Below the pieces are notes generated by a model, which saw nothing but the letters and a program-made list of their open reading frames with translations, had not been told where the DNA came from and searched no databases. Shown in pieces: positions 9,501 through 15,005 of a DNA stretch of 32,578 nucleotides. The position numbers and the translations under genes are program-made. Source of the stretch: Myxococcales bacterium (GTDB lineage: Bacteria > Myxococcota > UBA727 > JABDBI01); assembly GCA_947445025.1 (NCBI GenBank), contig CANFCB010000011.1, forward strand, positions 1 through 32,578, given 5' to 3'. The number at the start of each line of letters is the position of its first letter. Within the stretch, counting starts at the first letter, position 1.

Positions 9501-9940
9501 CAAAGAAGTATCTTTTGAGCAATGATCAATATGATAAACATATTCAAAACGCGTCAGGTAACATAGCCGTCGTGCCAGAGATTCTAAAACGAGAAACTGC
9601 GGAATACCTTGCGGAAAAAATCGCGTTGGTGGCAAGTAATAACGGTGGCTCTTTGAAAAAACTCACGCCAGTTCAAATAGAGGAGCGGCTAAAAACTCAA
9701 ATCGAGATAGATGACAAGGCCGACGTTGATAAACGTGTTGCCGTCTATATGAAAGAAAAAACAGATAAGAAAGAACTACTTCGAGATAGCGAGCAGGCAG
9801 ACCTTACCAAGGTCGTGGGTGAGCTTGACCAAACACTGTTTGGTTCGCGCGCGGCGCCAGCTGATACAGCCGGGTCTGGTGATCCGGTTCAACCGCAATG
9901 GACAGAGAAGACCAAAACAGCGATTAAGCCCAATAATTGA
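6533..9940 (+). CDS. Large protein of unknown family, 1135 aa, effector-like
   Basis: I do not recognise this protein. The ATG has a strong GGGAGGGG ribosome binding site and the frame is open for 3.4 kb. There is no signal peptide. Residues 1-75 are polar, proline-rich and probably disordered (MPVYNERTRPNFDRAKAPVE). Residues about 80-720 are mostly charged, helix-forming and partly coiled coil, with no cysteine cluster or nucleotide-binding motif. Residues about 772-840 are Gly/Ala-rich and weakly hydrophobic. Residues about 922-969 hold one or two strong hydrophobic helices (VVPLAGALAVGFFLGGPIGL), followed by a charged tail. A long soluble helical body with a late hydrophobic hairpin would suit a secreted effector that inserts in a host membrane, but this is inference. 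It stands alone with its own apparent promoter and lacks housekeeping neighbours of related function. Confidence 0.75.
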   Translation: MPVYNERTRPNFDRAKAPVEGPVDHVNATPVADRLGIPAGLAGHPEAEVKPEIFFDASEQPPYENPERDEFHDASDYVISDDALAKKLDQLKRQEKTNPKKITESVREQGKSLWEKRIKQIDAKQINSWSADLKKLANTEPAIQALMAGEKFKAELAKLMDKVADKTYANVKAALESGKFSTVKALFDNKIYTDYIREPTWLGGVLGQGKLKGAPAPVSPDVSEAHAQGEYQKDTEKVTGSKWARANSINETKQALDLASMKEDAITKELLTSTSTIMTAAEAVADALNKGKPGELSQAALSGNNKTEAEAMGGETIFRQVELLEGQKTYLGAQVAALEAQNKGINVRIEELGAIFLAMNSQREREMGTSSEEPDAYLNRLASEVKAALQHRPQDLAKNLDKIKDYPDADARAVSTRVLEFHGGLGSGENLISLNHEVANKKQIDLKQYIADLNILSNHKEVSSAVKSSLTTERDLSIKALNSLEKYNNSVFISDMTDNVRNSKQSLEYQSNKIAKTISTLQNAANLVERMVSVIKAKGFTERTRSLNADLLKFKQELKLLKDIGTDDSKVRNKGYDGFTVSQVSANRVARIAALEAEIVAQGEQIKSANTLFNNELAKIKILDADPKKPLPQDGWGQKIWDFVVNGTGLPAGERLGREDTGTLVREKLMADKGITLKQSYTALLAKLGKGKTVAGAAELIKSLGTLPAWAYKNPQLAKELIGDLTHAIAILQQGPEVGAYKGTLDNIVSCLKAEGIASDLLVGNRTEYEDRDVPPEVFALLHMAQIAPYVAGGVKAGTAGTLAGNTVRAAVSSLMGAGMVSGLLGSLADVAQGAVKTSVEKNVARALPTGTDALVTAAQQLYRGDSTKDVAQRYAAREVVKEIAGHAREIYEEGWGTWAKNILTLKNLRDLWRNSGVGEKIYRVVTEGVVPLAGALAVGFFLGGPIGLALALVIGLGGTFLVGRFNDRVTPFVTNTQAKIRKQRSAEKAKKYLLSNDQYDKHIQNASGNIAVVPEILKRETAEYLAEKIALVASNNGGSLKKLTPVQIEERLKTQIEIDDKADVDKRVAVYMKEKTDKKELLRDSEQADLTKVVGELDQTLFGSRAAPADTAGSGDPVQPQWTEKTKTAIKPNN

Positions 9941-10004
9941 GCAAACCTCCGGTCAATCATCCTCAGTGCTTTACATTACGTATATACAGTTCTAATGGTA
10001 TTTA

Positions 10005-10439
10005 ATGCTAGAAAATATTGCACCCGAATTGATTTGGTTCTCACTTGGTTTATTTTTACTTCTTTTGGAACTAGCTATCCCGCTTTTTATGGCGCTATTC
10101 TTTGGAATTGGTGCATGGATTACTTCGCTTGCGGTCCTTGTTGGCATTGCTCCGGGTACAAACATTCAGCTTTTGATCTTTCTTTGCTCTTCTGTCTTGT
10201 CACTGATTTTATTTCGAAGCCGAGTATCCGGGAAAAGCAACGAGGTGGCTGCGTCTGAAAACCTGGCAGGTAGTCACGGGGTTGTGGTAGCAGACATTGA
10301 GCCTCAATCCCTTTCGGGCAAAGTCGAGCTTTTTGGGACCAACTGGCAGGCTGTGTCTGAGGTTACAATCAAGAAGGGAACGGCCGTCGAGGTTTTAAGC
10401 CGAGATATTATAACTTTGAGAGTGAAGCCCCTGAACTAA
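10005..10439 (+). CDS. NfeD-like membrane protein (short form)
   Basis: A 144-residue protein with an N-terminal hydrophobic region of two or three membrane helices (about residues 8-68, including IWFSLGLFLLLLELAIPLFM) and a C-terminal OB-fold-like domain (residues ~85-144, GSHGVVVADIEPQSLSGKVE then FGTNWQAVSE and the IKKGTAVEVLSRDIITLRVKP end). This is the layout of the short NfeD/YbbK-partner family, which lacks the ClpP-like protease domain of long NfeD. The ribosome binding site is poor. The SPFH gene starts 31 bases downstream, the classic NfeD-SPFH pairing, so the two probably form one membrane microdomain system. Base composition appears more GC-rich than in neighbouring genes. Confidence 0.9.
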   Translation: MLENIAPELIWFSLGLFLLLLELAIPLFMALFFGIGAWITSLAVLVGIAPGTNIQLLIFLCSSVLSLILFRSRVSGKSNEVAASENLAGSHGVVVADIEPQSLSGKVELFGTNWQAVSEVTIKKGTAVEVLSRDIITLRVKPLN

Positions 10440-10470
10440 TTTGAACTGTGCTTAAAAAAGGATGATTGCT

Positions 10471-11403
10471 ATGGAAATCGGAACAATTATTATTATTGGT
10501 ATCGCTGTTTTTGTCTTTATTGTCGTATTCAGAAGCGCGCGGGTGGTTCCACAAAGAACTGTGGTCATTGTTGAGCGTTTGGGAAAATACCATGCCACTT
10601 TGGAGCCAGGCTTTCATCTTATAATCCCGTTTATTGACCGAGTTGCTCATGTTCATTCGTTGAAAGAAATGGTGATCGATGTGCCACCACAGTCTTGCAT
10701 TACCGGAGACAATATTACGGTTGAAGTAGATGGCATTTTGTATATGCAGATTCAAGATCCAGTTAAGGCTACTTATGGCATCGATGATTACGCCTATGCC
10801 TCGACGCAGCTCTGTCAAACAACGATGCGAAGTGAAATAGGAAAGCTCGATCTCGATCGTACCTTCGAGGCGCGCGAGAAGATCAATGCTGAAATCGTGG
10901 CTGCGGTCGACAAGGCTTCGGAGCCATGGGGGCTCAAAGTCACCAGACACGAGATTAAGAATATCATTCCGCCGGCGAGCATCAAAGACGCAATGGAAAA
11001 GCAAATGCGCGCTGAACGCGAGAAAAGAGCGTTAATCGCTGAGTCAGAGGGCGATAAGCAGGCCAAGATCAATCGAGCGGAAGGTGACAAACAAGAAGCC
11101 ATCGCCAAATCTGAAGGCGAAAAGATGAAGCGAATCAATGAGGCCGAGGGACGGGGGCAAGAAATTGAACGCGTCGCTATGGCAACGGCAAAGGGGATTC
11201 GAGAAATTGCGAGCGCGATCAACGACAAAGGTGGAATGGACGCGGTGAATCTTAGAATTGCTGAATCTTATCTGAATGAGTTCGGAAAACTGGCGCAGAA
11301 AAACAATGCGATGATCATCCCTGCAAATCTTGCAGACGTTGCCGGGGTTGTTGCTTCCGTAGGCAAAATCTTTACGACGATGAATCAAAATGAGTCAGAG
11401 TGA
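10471..11403 (+). CDS. SPFH/Band 7 (stomatin/prohibitin-like) membrane protein, QmcA/YbbK type
   Basis: A membrane-anchored scaffold of 310 residues. The N-terminus has one hydrophobic segment (MEIGTIIIIGIAVFVFIVVF), then the Band 7 domain (VPQRTVVIVERLGKYHATLE, DVPPQSCITGDNITVEVDG, then LCQTTMRSEIGKLDLDRTF). The following Glu/Lys/Ala-rich coiled coil (residues ~185-245) has the repeated EGDKQ/EGEK units typical of stomatins. I prefer ATG at 10471 over the in-frame ATG at 10462 because AAAAAAGG (10454-10461) abuts the earlier codon but lies 9 bases before the later one. It lies directly downstream of nfeD. Bacterial stomatins of this family are thought to organise membrane proteins and proteolysis. 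A palindromic repeat element follows the stop. Confidence 0.95.
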   Translation: MEIGTIIIIGIAVFVFIVVFRSARVVPQRTVVIVERLGKYHATLEPGFHLIIPFIDRVAHVHSLKEMVIDVPPQSCITGDNITVEVDGILYMQIQDPVKATYGIDDYAYASTQLCQTTMRSEIGKLDLDRTFEAREKINAEIVAAVDKASEPWGLKVTRHEIKNIIPPASIKDAMEKQMRAEREKRALIAESEGDKQAKINRAEGDKQEAIAKSEGEKMKRINEAEGRGQEIERVAMATAKGIREIASAINDKGGMDAVNLRIAESYLNEFGKLAQKNNAMIIPANLADVAGVVASVGKIFTTMNQNESE

Positions 11404-11420
11404 TACTACCGAATGAAGTA

Positions 11421-11535
11421 ATACCAAATCTCTTTGACTCGACGTCATTGCTAGGAGGCGCAGCCGACGTGGCAATCTATGCATTTTCTGGATTGCTTCA
11501 CTTCGTTCGCAATGACGATTAAAGAAGTTTGGTAT
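11421..11535. repeat. MITE-like palindromic repeat element
   Basis: A 115-base element with near-perfect terminal inverted repeats of 15 bases (ATACCAAATCTCTTT at 11421 and the complement of AAAGAAGTTTGGTAT at 11521, 13 of 15 positions matching). Inside are a second inverted pair, CGTCATTGC (11443-11451) with GCAATGACG (11509-11517), and a third, GCAATC (11472-11477) with GATTGC (11491-11496). The internal CGTCATTGC...GCAATGACG type of palindrome is a repeat family seen in many bacterial genomes. It has no coding capacity. It could be a non-autonomous transposable repeat or could act as an RNA hairpin downstream of the SPFH gene. Confidence 0.75.
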
Positions 11536-11537
11536 AA

Positions 11538-11582
11538 GTTACATCTGCGCAATAATCTCGCGACCAAACTCTGAGCATTTTA
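11538..11582. repeat. Direct repeat copy 1: duplicated 3' end of icd (att-like)
   Basis: These 45 bases are identical to 12300-12344, the last 14 codons and stop of icd plus one base. The similarity ends abruptly on both sides. Here the sequence is detached from any icd reading frame and lies just upstream of the higB promoter. This is the arrangement left by site-specific integration into the 3' end of a gene. Confidence 0.9.
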
Positions 11583-11603
11583 ACAATGAATTGGTTTTAG
11601 GCT

Positions 11604-11631
11604 TGTTACCAATTTGGGAACATGGTAGACT
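11604..11631 (+). promoter_or_regulatory. higBA promoter with candidate HigA operator
   Basis: TTGTTA (11604-11609) and TAGACT (11626-11631) are 16 bases apart. An imperfect 15-base palindrome, TTACCAATTTGGGAA (11606-11620), overlaps the -35 region and spacer and would suit autorepression by the HigA dimer. The predicted transcript start is at or next to the higB ATG, so higB may be leaderless. Confidence 0.45.
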
Positions 11632-11637
11632 CGAAGT

Positions 11638-11937
11638 ATGAGAGTCATTGCTTTGCGAACTTTACGCGATTTTTGGAACAAAGATGGACGAAATGATGCT
11701 GAGCAGCCATTAAAAGCTTGGTACGCTGAAGCGAAAAAAGCTGAATGGAAAGAACCACAACGCATTAAAGACAGATATCGCAGTGCTAGCTTTGTTGGCA
11801 AGAATCGTGTGGTTTTTAATATCGCAGGTAACAAATATAGGCTCGTTGTGTTCGTAAAATATGAAACAGGTACGGCATATGTGAGATTTATTGGAACGCA
11901 TGCTGAATATGACAAGATTGATGTAAAAGGAGTGTAA
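11638..11937 (+). CDS. higB: HigB-family toxin, mRNA interferase
   Basis: A 99-residue basic protein of the HigB_toxin type (the E. coli YgjN-like group in the RelE superfamily). It shows the family core GKNRVVFNIAGNKYRLVVFV followed by YVRFIGTHAEYDKID near the C-terminus. Such toxins cleave mRNA on the ribosome. Length is normal for the family. The gene precedes its antitoxin by one base after the stop, the reversed toxin-antitoxin order typical of higBA. It has no strong ribosome binding site, which would keep toxin synthesis low. The module lies inside the direct repeats at the icd 3' end. Confidence 0.92.
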   Translation: MRVIALRTLRDFWNKDGRNDAEQPLKAWYAEAKKAEWKEPQRIKDRYRSASFVGKNRVVFNIAGNKYRLVVFVKYETGTAYVRFIGTHAEYDKIDVKGV

Positions 11938-11938
11938 T

Positions 11939-12286
11939 GTGCTAAAACCAATTCGAACCAAAAAAGACTATGAGAAAGCCCTGGCTGAGATAGAAAAGCA
12001 TCTCGATGCGAAGAAGGGAACCCAAGAATTCGATACATTGGAGATTATTTCTGTGCTTGTTGAAGATTATGAGCGCAAGCATCATCCAATCCTGCCACCT
12101 GATCCCATCGAGGCAATCAAGTTTCGAATGGAACAAATGGGATTAACGAGAAAAGATCTGGAGCCTTTCATCGGGCCAAAGTCCCGCGTATCAGAAGTAC
12201 TCAATCATAAACGCGACCTTAGTTTGCCAATGATTCGCAGACTCCATGAAAATCTCGATATCCCTACAGATGTACTCGTCGGCTAG
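11939..12286 (+). CDS. higA: HigA-like antitoxin with C-terminal XRE helix-turn-helix
   Basis: A 115-residue antitoxin. The start is GTG at 11939, with AAGGAG at 11927-11932 six bases upstream; the nearby ATG at 11937 is out of frame and stops after two codons. The N-terminal half (residues ~1-55) is helical and acidic, suited to toxin binding. The C-terminal half has an XRE-type HTH (MEQMGLTRKDLEPFIGPKSR then VSEVLNHKRDLSLPMIRRLH), matching the HigA family partnered with YgjN-type HigB. It should neutralise HigB and repress the operon through the palindrome upstream of higB. Confidence 0.92.
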   Translation: MLKPIRTKKDYEKALAEIEKHLDAKKGTQEFDTLEIISVLVEDYERKHHPILPPDPIEAIKFRMEQMGLTRKDLEPFIGPKSRVSEVLNHKRDLSLPMIRRLHENLDIPTDVLVG

Positions 12287-12299
12287 ATTAAGAACCCTC

Positions 12300-12344
12300 G
12301 TTACATCTGCGCAATAATCTCGCGACCAAACTCTGAGCATTTTA
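12300..12344. repeat. Direct repeat copy 2: native 3' end of icd (att-like)
   Basis: The 45-base sequence identical to 11538-11582. It contains the last 14 codons of icd ([13 protein letters not shown]) and the stop, read on the minus strand. Because this copy remains in frame with icd, insertion of the cassette left the enzyme intact. Confidence 0.9.
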
Positions 12345-13704
12345 GTAAGGTCGCTTGCTCCATCATGCGATGAAAATCATAGGTGACTTTTTTCGCAGAG
12401 ATAGCACCGTTCATGCCTTTGATAATTAAATCGGCAGCTTCAGTCCAACCTAGGTAACGCAGCATCATTTCGCCCGACAAAATCACCGAGCCTGGATTCA
12501 CTTGGTCGAGGTTGGCATATTTGGGCGCAGTGCCGTGAGTTGCTTCAAAAATAGCATGACCGGTCATATAATTAATATTACCGCCGGGAGCAATTCCAAT
12601 GCCGCCCACTTGAGCCGCCAAGGCGTCGCTTAAATAATCGCCGTTTAAGTTGAGCGTGGCAATCACGTCGAATTCTTTAGGCCTGGTTAAAACTTGCTGC
12701 AAAACGATGTCGGCAATCGCATCTTTGATCAGCAGTTTTTGTTGGTATTGACCATGGCCATGGGTCGCTCCTATTTCACTGAGGACAGCTTTTACTTCGT
12801 CAGTGATTTTCTTTTGTTGCTCCAAAGTCATGAGCTCAAAACCTGGGTCAATCAATTTGGCGTTTTCGGTGTCTGTTACTTGCGGATTTTTATCTTTATT
12901 GGCCAAGATCCAGCTCTCGCGTTCGGTGACAATTTGGCTTCTAAACTTACTTTTGGCGACGGCATAACCCCAATCACGAAAAGCACCTTCGGTGAATTTC
13001 ATGATGTTGCCTTTGTGAACCAAGGTGATGCTTTTTCGTTTTTCAATCAATGCATATTCAATGGCGGCTTTTACTAAACGCTCAGTTCCTTCACGAGAAA
13101 CAGGTTTAATGCCAATGCCCGAAGTCTCAGGGAAACGAATTTTGGTAACGCCCAGTTCAGTTTGTAAAAAATTAATTAATTTTTTAGCTTCTTCGCTGCC
13201 AGTGGCGTATTCGATACCGGCATAAATGTCTTCGCTATTTTCTCTGAAAATCACCATGTCTACGTCACCAGGGCGCTTGACGGGCGAGGGCACGCCGGCA
13301 AACCAGCGCACCGGACGAAGACAAACATACAAATCGAGAATTTGTCGAAGCGCTACGTTTAAAGAGCGGATGCCGCCACCAATAGGCGTGGTCAGTGGAC
13401 CTTTAATGCCGACCAGATAATGCTTAAATGCCGTTAAGGTATCTTGTGGTAGCCAGTCACCAAATTGGCGAAAGGCTTTTTCTCCAGCAAACACTTCCAT
13501 CCAGGTAATTTTTCTTTGATCGCCATAGGATTTTTTTACCGCAGCATCAAAAACTGGTTGACTGGCGCGCCAAATATCGGCCCCAGTACCATCGCCTTCA
13601 ATGAAAGGTAAAATAGGATGGTTAGGAACTTTCAAATGGCCGTCAATCATGCGAATGGCTTCGCCGGTCTGTGGAGTTTTCAAATGCGTGAACGTCGCTG
13701 TCAT
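12301..13704 (-). CDS. icd: NADP-dependent isocitrate dehydrogenase (long type)
   Basis: A 467-residue TCA-cycle enzyme converting isocitrate to 2-oxoglutarate with NADP. The start at ATG 13704 is supported by AGGGGA 7 bases upstream; a longer frame to 13758 has no such site. Substrate-binding RSLNVALRQ (Ser114, the residue phosphorylated by AceK in E. coli), [32 protein letters not shown] and [16 protein letters not shown] (cofactor region) are all present. Compared with the ~416-residue E. coli enzyme there is an extra segment at about residues 257-320 ([20 protein letters not shown] and following), which I recall from cyanobacterial-type Icd. The 3' end is duplicated next to higBA. It lies 75 bases downstream of ychF on the same strand and may be co-transcribed. 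Confidence 0.97.
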   Translation of the reverse strand: MTATFTHLKTPQTGEAIRMIDGHLKVPNHPILPFIEGDGTGADIWRASQPVFDAAVKKSYGDQRKITWMEVFAGEKAFRQFGDWLPQDTLTAFKHYLVGIKGPLTTPIGGGIRSLNVALRQILDLYVCLRPVRWFAGVPSPVKRPGDVDMVIFRENSEDIYAGIEYATGSEEAKKLINFLQTELGVTKIRFPETSGIGIKPVSREGTERLVKAAIEYALIEKRKSITLVHKGNIMKFTEGAFRDWGYAVAKSKFRSQIVTERESWILANKDKNPQVTDTENAKLIDPGFELMTLEQQKKITDEVKAVLSEIGATHGHGQYQQKLLIKDAIADIVLQQVLTRPKEFDVIATLNLNGDYLSDALAAQVGGIGIAPGGNINYMTGHAIFEATHGTAPKYANLDQVNPGSVILSGEMMLRYLGWTEAADLIIKGMNGAISAKKVTYDFHRMMEQATLLKCSEFGREIIAQM

Positions 13705-13779
13705 AACAAAATCCCCTTTTTTTAAGAAAAAGTTTTTGTTTTGTCTTAGCTCAAACAAGAGAAATTGTCCAAAAGGAAA

Positions 13780-14886
13780 CTACACATTAAACTTGAAGTG
13801 CATGACGTCGCCATCTTTGACGATGTATTCTTTGCCTTCGAGTTTAATGGCGCCTGCAGCACGGCAGCCTGTTTCGCCATTGTATTTCACGAAATCTTCC
13901 CACCAAATGACGTCGGCTTTAATAAAGCCACGTTCAAAATCGGTGTGAATGACGCCGGCTGCTTGCGGCGCTTTGTCGCCTTCTTTAATAGTCCAAGCGC
14001 GCACTTCTTTGACGCCAGCGGTGAGGTAGGTTTGCAGTTTGAGCAGTTTAAAAGCAGCCTTGATAATACGATCCAGGCCAGATGATTCGATGCCTAATTC
14101 TTGCAAGAAATCTTTGCGCTCTTCTGGTTTTAAATCGGCAAGTTCTTCTTCAATCTTAGCGCAAACGGCCACGACTTGATCGCCACGGCTTTGAGCCAAA
14201 TCGAGAAGGCTTTTTAAGTGAGGGTTGTTGCTTGGAGAAGAGCCGTTTTCATCAACATTGGCAACAAACAGTGTAGGCTTAGCCGTGATCAAATGCATAT
14301 CGCGAAAAGCATTTTTAAAATCTTCATCTTCTTTGTTAAAAGCAAAGCTGCGCCCAGGATTTCCTGCGTTTAAATGCGCAACCAATTGCTCGCAAAAAGC
14401 TTCTAATTTTCTAGCCGTGGGATTTGCGCTTTTGGCCGCTTTGCGCGAACGATCCAGAGCTTTGCTGGCGCTTTCCATGTCGGCTAAAATCAATTCGGTT
14501 TCAATGGTCTCGACGTCGGAAAGAGGATTAATTACATTGGCGACATGGATAATATTGTCGTCTTCAAAGCAGCGTACCACATGACAGATGGCGTCGACAT
14601 CGCGAATGTGATTTAGGAATTTATTGCCCAAGCCTTCGCCAAGGCTTGCGCCTTTTACCAAACCGGCGATATCAACAAAGGACATGGAAGCCGGCAAAAT
14701 GCGCTCAGGGGTTATGACGCGCGCCAGAGCATTTAGTCGCTCATCTGGGACATCCACGACGCCAACGTTCGGCTCAATAGTGCAAAAAGGATAGTTGGCA
14801 GACTGGGCCTGTGCCGAAGTCAAACAGTTAAAAAGAGTGCTTTTGCCTACGTTTGGTAGGCCGACAATGCCACAGGAAAGTGCCAT
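13780..14886 (-). CDS. ychF: Ribosome-binding ATPase/GTPase YchF (OLA1 family)
   Basis: A 368-residue cytosolic P-loop protein of normal YchF length. The G1 motif GLPNVGKSTLF is at residues 9-19, the G2/G3 region includes VDIAGLVKGASLGEGLGNKF, and the G4 position reads VANVDE, consistent with the NxxE type that gives ATP preference. The C-terminal TGS domain is seen in AWTIKEGDKAPQAAGVIHTD then FERGFIKADVI. The end sequence VKDGDVMHFKFNV is typical. GGAG precedes the ATG. It is divergent from the CX5R phosphatase-like gene and upstream of icd. YchF binds ribosomes and affects stress responses and translation initiation. Confidence 0.98.
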   Translation of the reverse strand: MALSCGIVGLPNVGKSTLFNCLTSAQAQSANYPFCTIEPNVGVVDVPDERLNALARVITPERILPASMSFVDIAGLVKGASLGEGLGNKFLNHIRDVDAICHVVRCFEDDNIIHVANVINPLSDVETIETELILADMESASKALDRSRKAAKSANPTARKLEAFCEQLVAHLNAGNPGRSFAFNKEDEDFKNAFRDMHLITAKPTLFVANVDENGSSPSNNPHLKSLLDLAQSRGDQVVAVCAKIEEELADLKPEERKDFLQELGIESSGLDRIIKAAFKLLKLQTYLTAGVKEVRAWTIKEGDKAPQAAGVIHTDFERGFIKADVIWWEDFVKYNGETGCRAAGAIKLEGKEYIVKDGDVMHFKFNV

Positions 14887-14976
14887 GAAATGCTCCGAAA
14901 ATTTGACAATAACCGCGTGTATTACATGAAATTTCTAAAAAAAAAATGGCTATGTCACCACAGCTATGGGCTTGTT

Positions 14977-15002
14977 TGGTATAACTAAAGATAAAGGGGT
15001 GA
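14977..15002 (+). promoter_or_regulatory. Candidate extended -10 promoter and ribosome binding site of the CX5R protein gene
   Basis: TGGTATAACTAAAG contains an extended -10 (TGG followed by TATAAC at 14980-14985), 26 bases before the ATG, then AAAGGGGTGA as ribosome binding site. The TATAACTAAAG string resembles that at 6502. Confidence 0.4.
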
Positions 15003-15005
15003 CGT

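Larger units (their letters stand above)
11538..12299 (+). mobile_element. Putative mini genomic island: higBA cassette inserted at the 3' end of icd
   Basis: A 762-base unit starting with the displaced 45-base icd 3' end and containing only higB, higA and their promoter. The second copy of the 45-base repeat is the real icd terminus. The icd 3' end is a known phage integration site in enterobacteria (for example phage 21 and element e14). No integrase or recombinase gene is present, so the unit is either a deletion remnant or is mobilised in trans. Mobility is inference; the repeat and gene content are read directly. Confidence 0.6.

Noticed and set aside
10408-11004. 198-codon minus-strand frame opposite nfeD/SPFH
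   Set aside because: Antisense to well-conserved SPFH sequence and spans two real genes; no family features.
11580-12038. 152-codon minus-strand frame opposite higBA
   Set aside because: Crosses the higB-higA junction and the operator region; the plus-strand frames match known toxin and antitoxin families.
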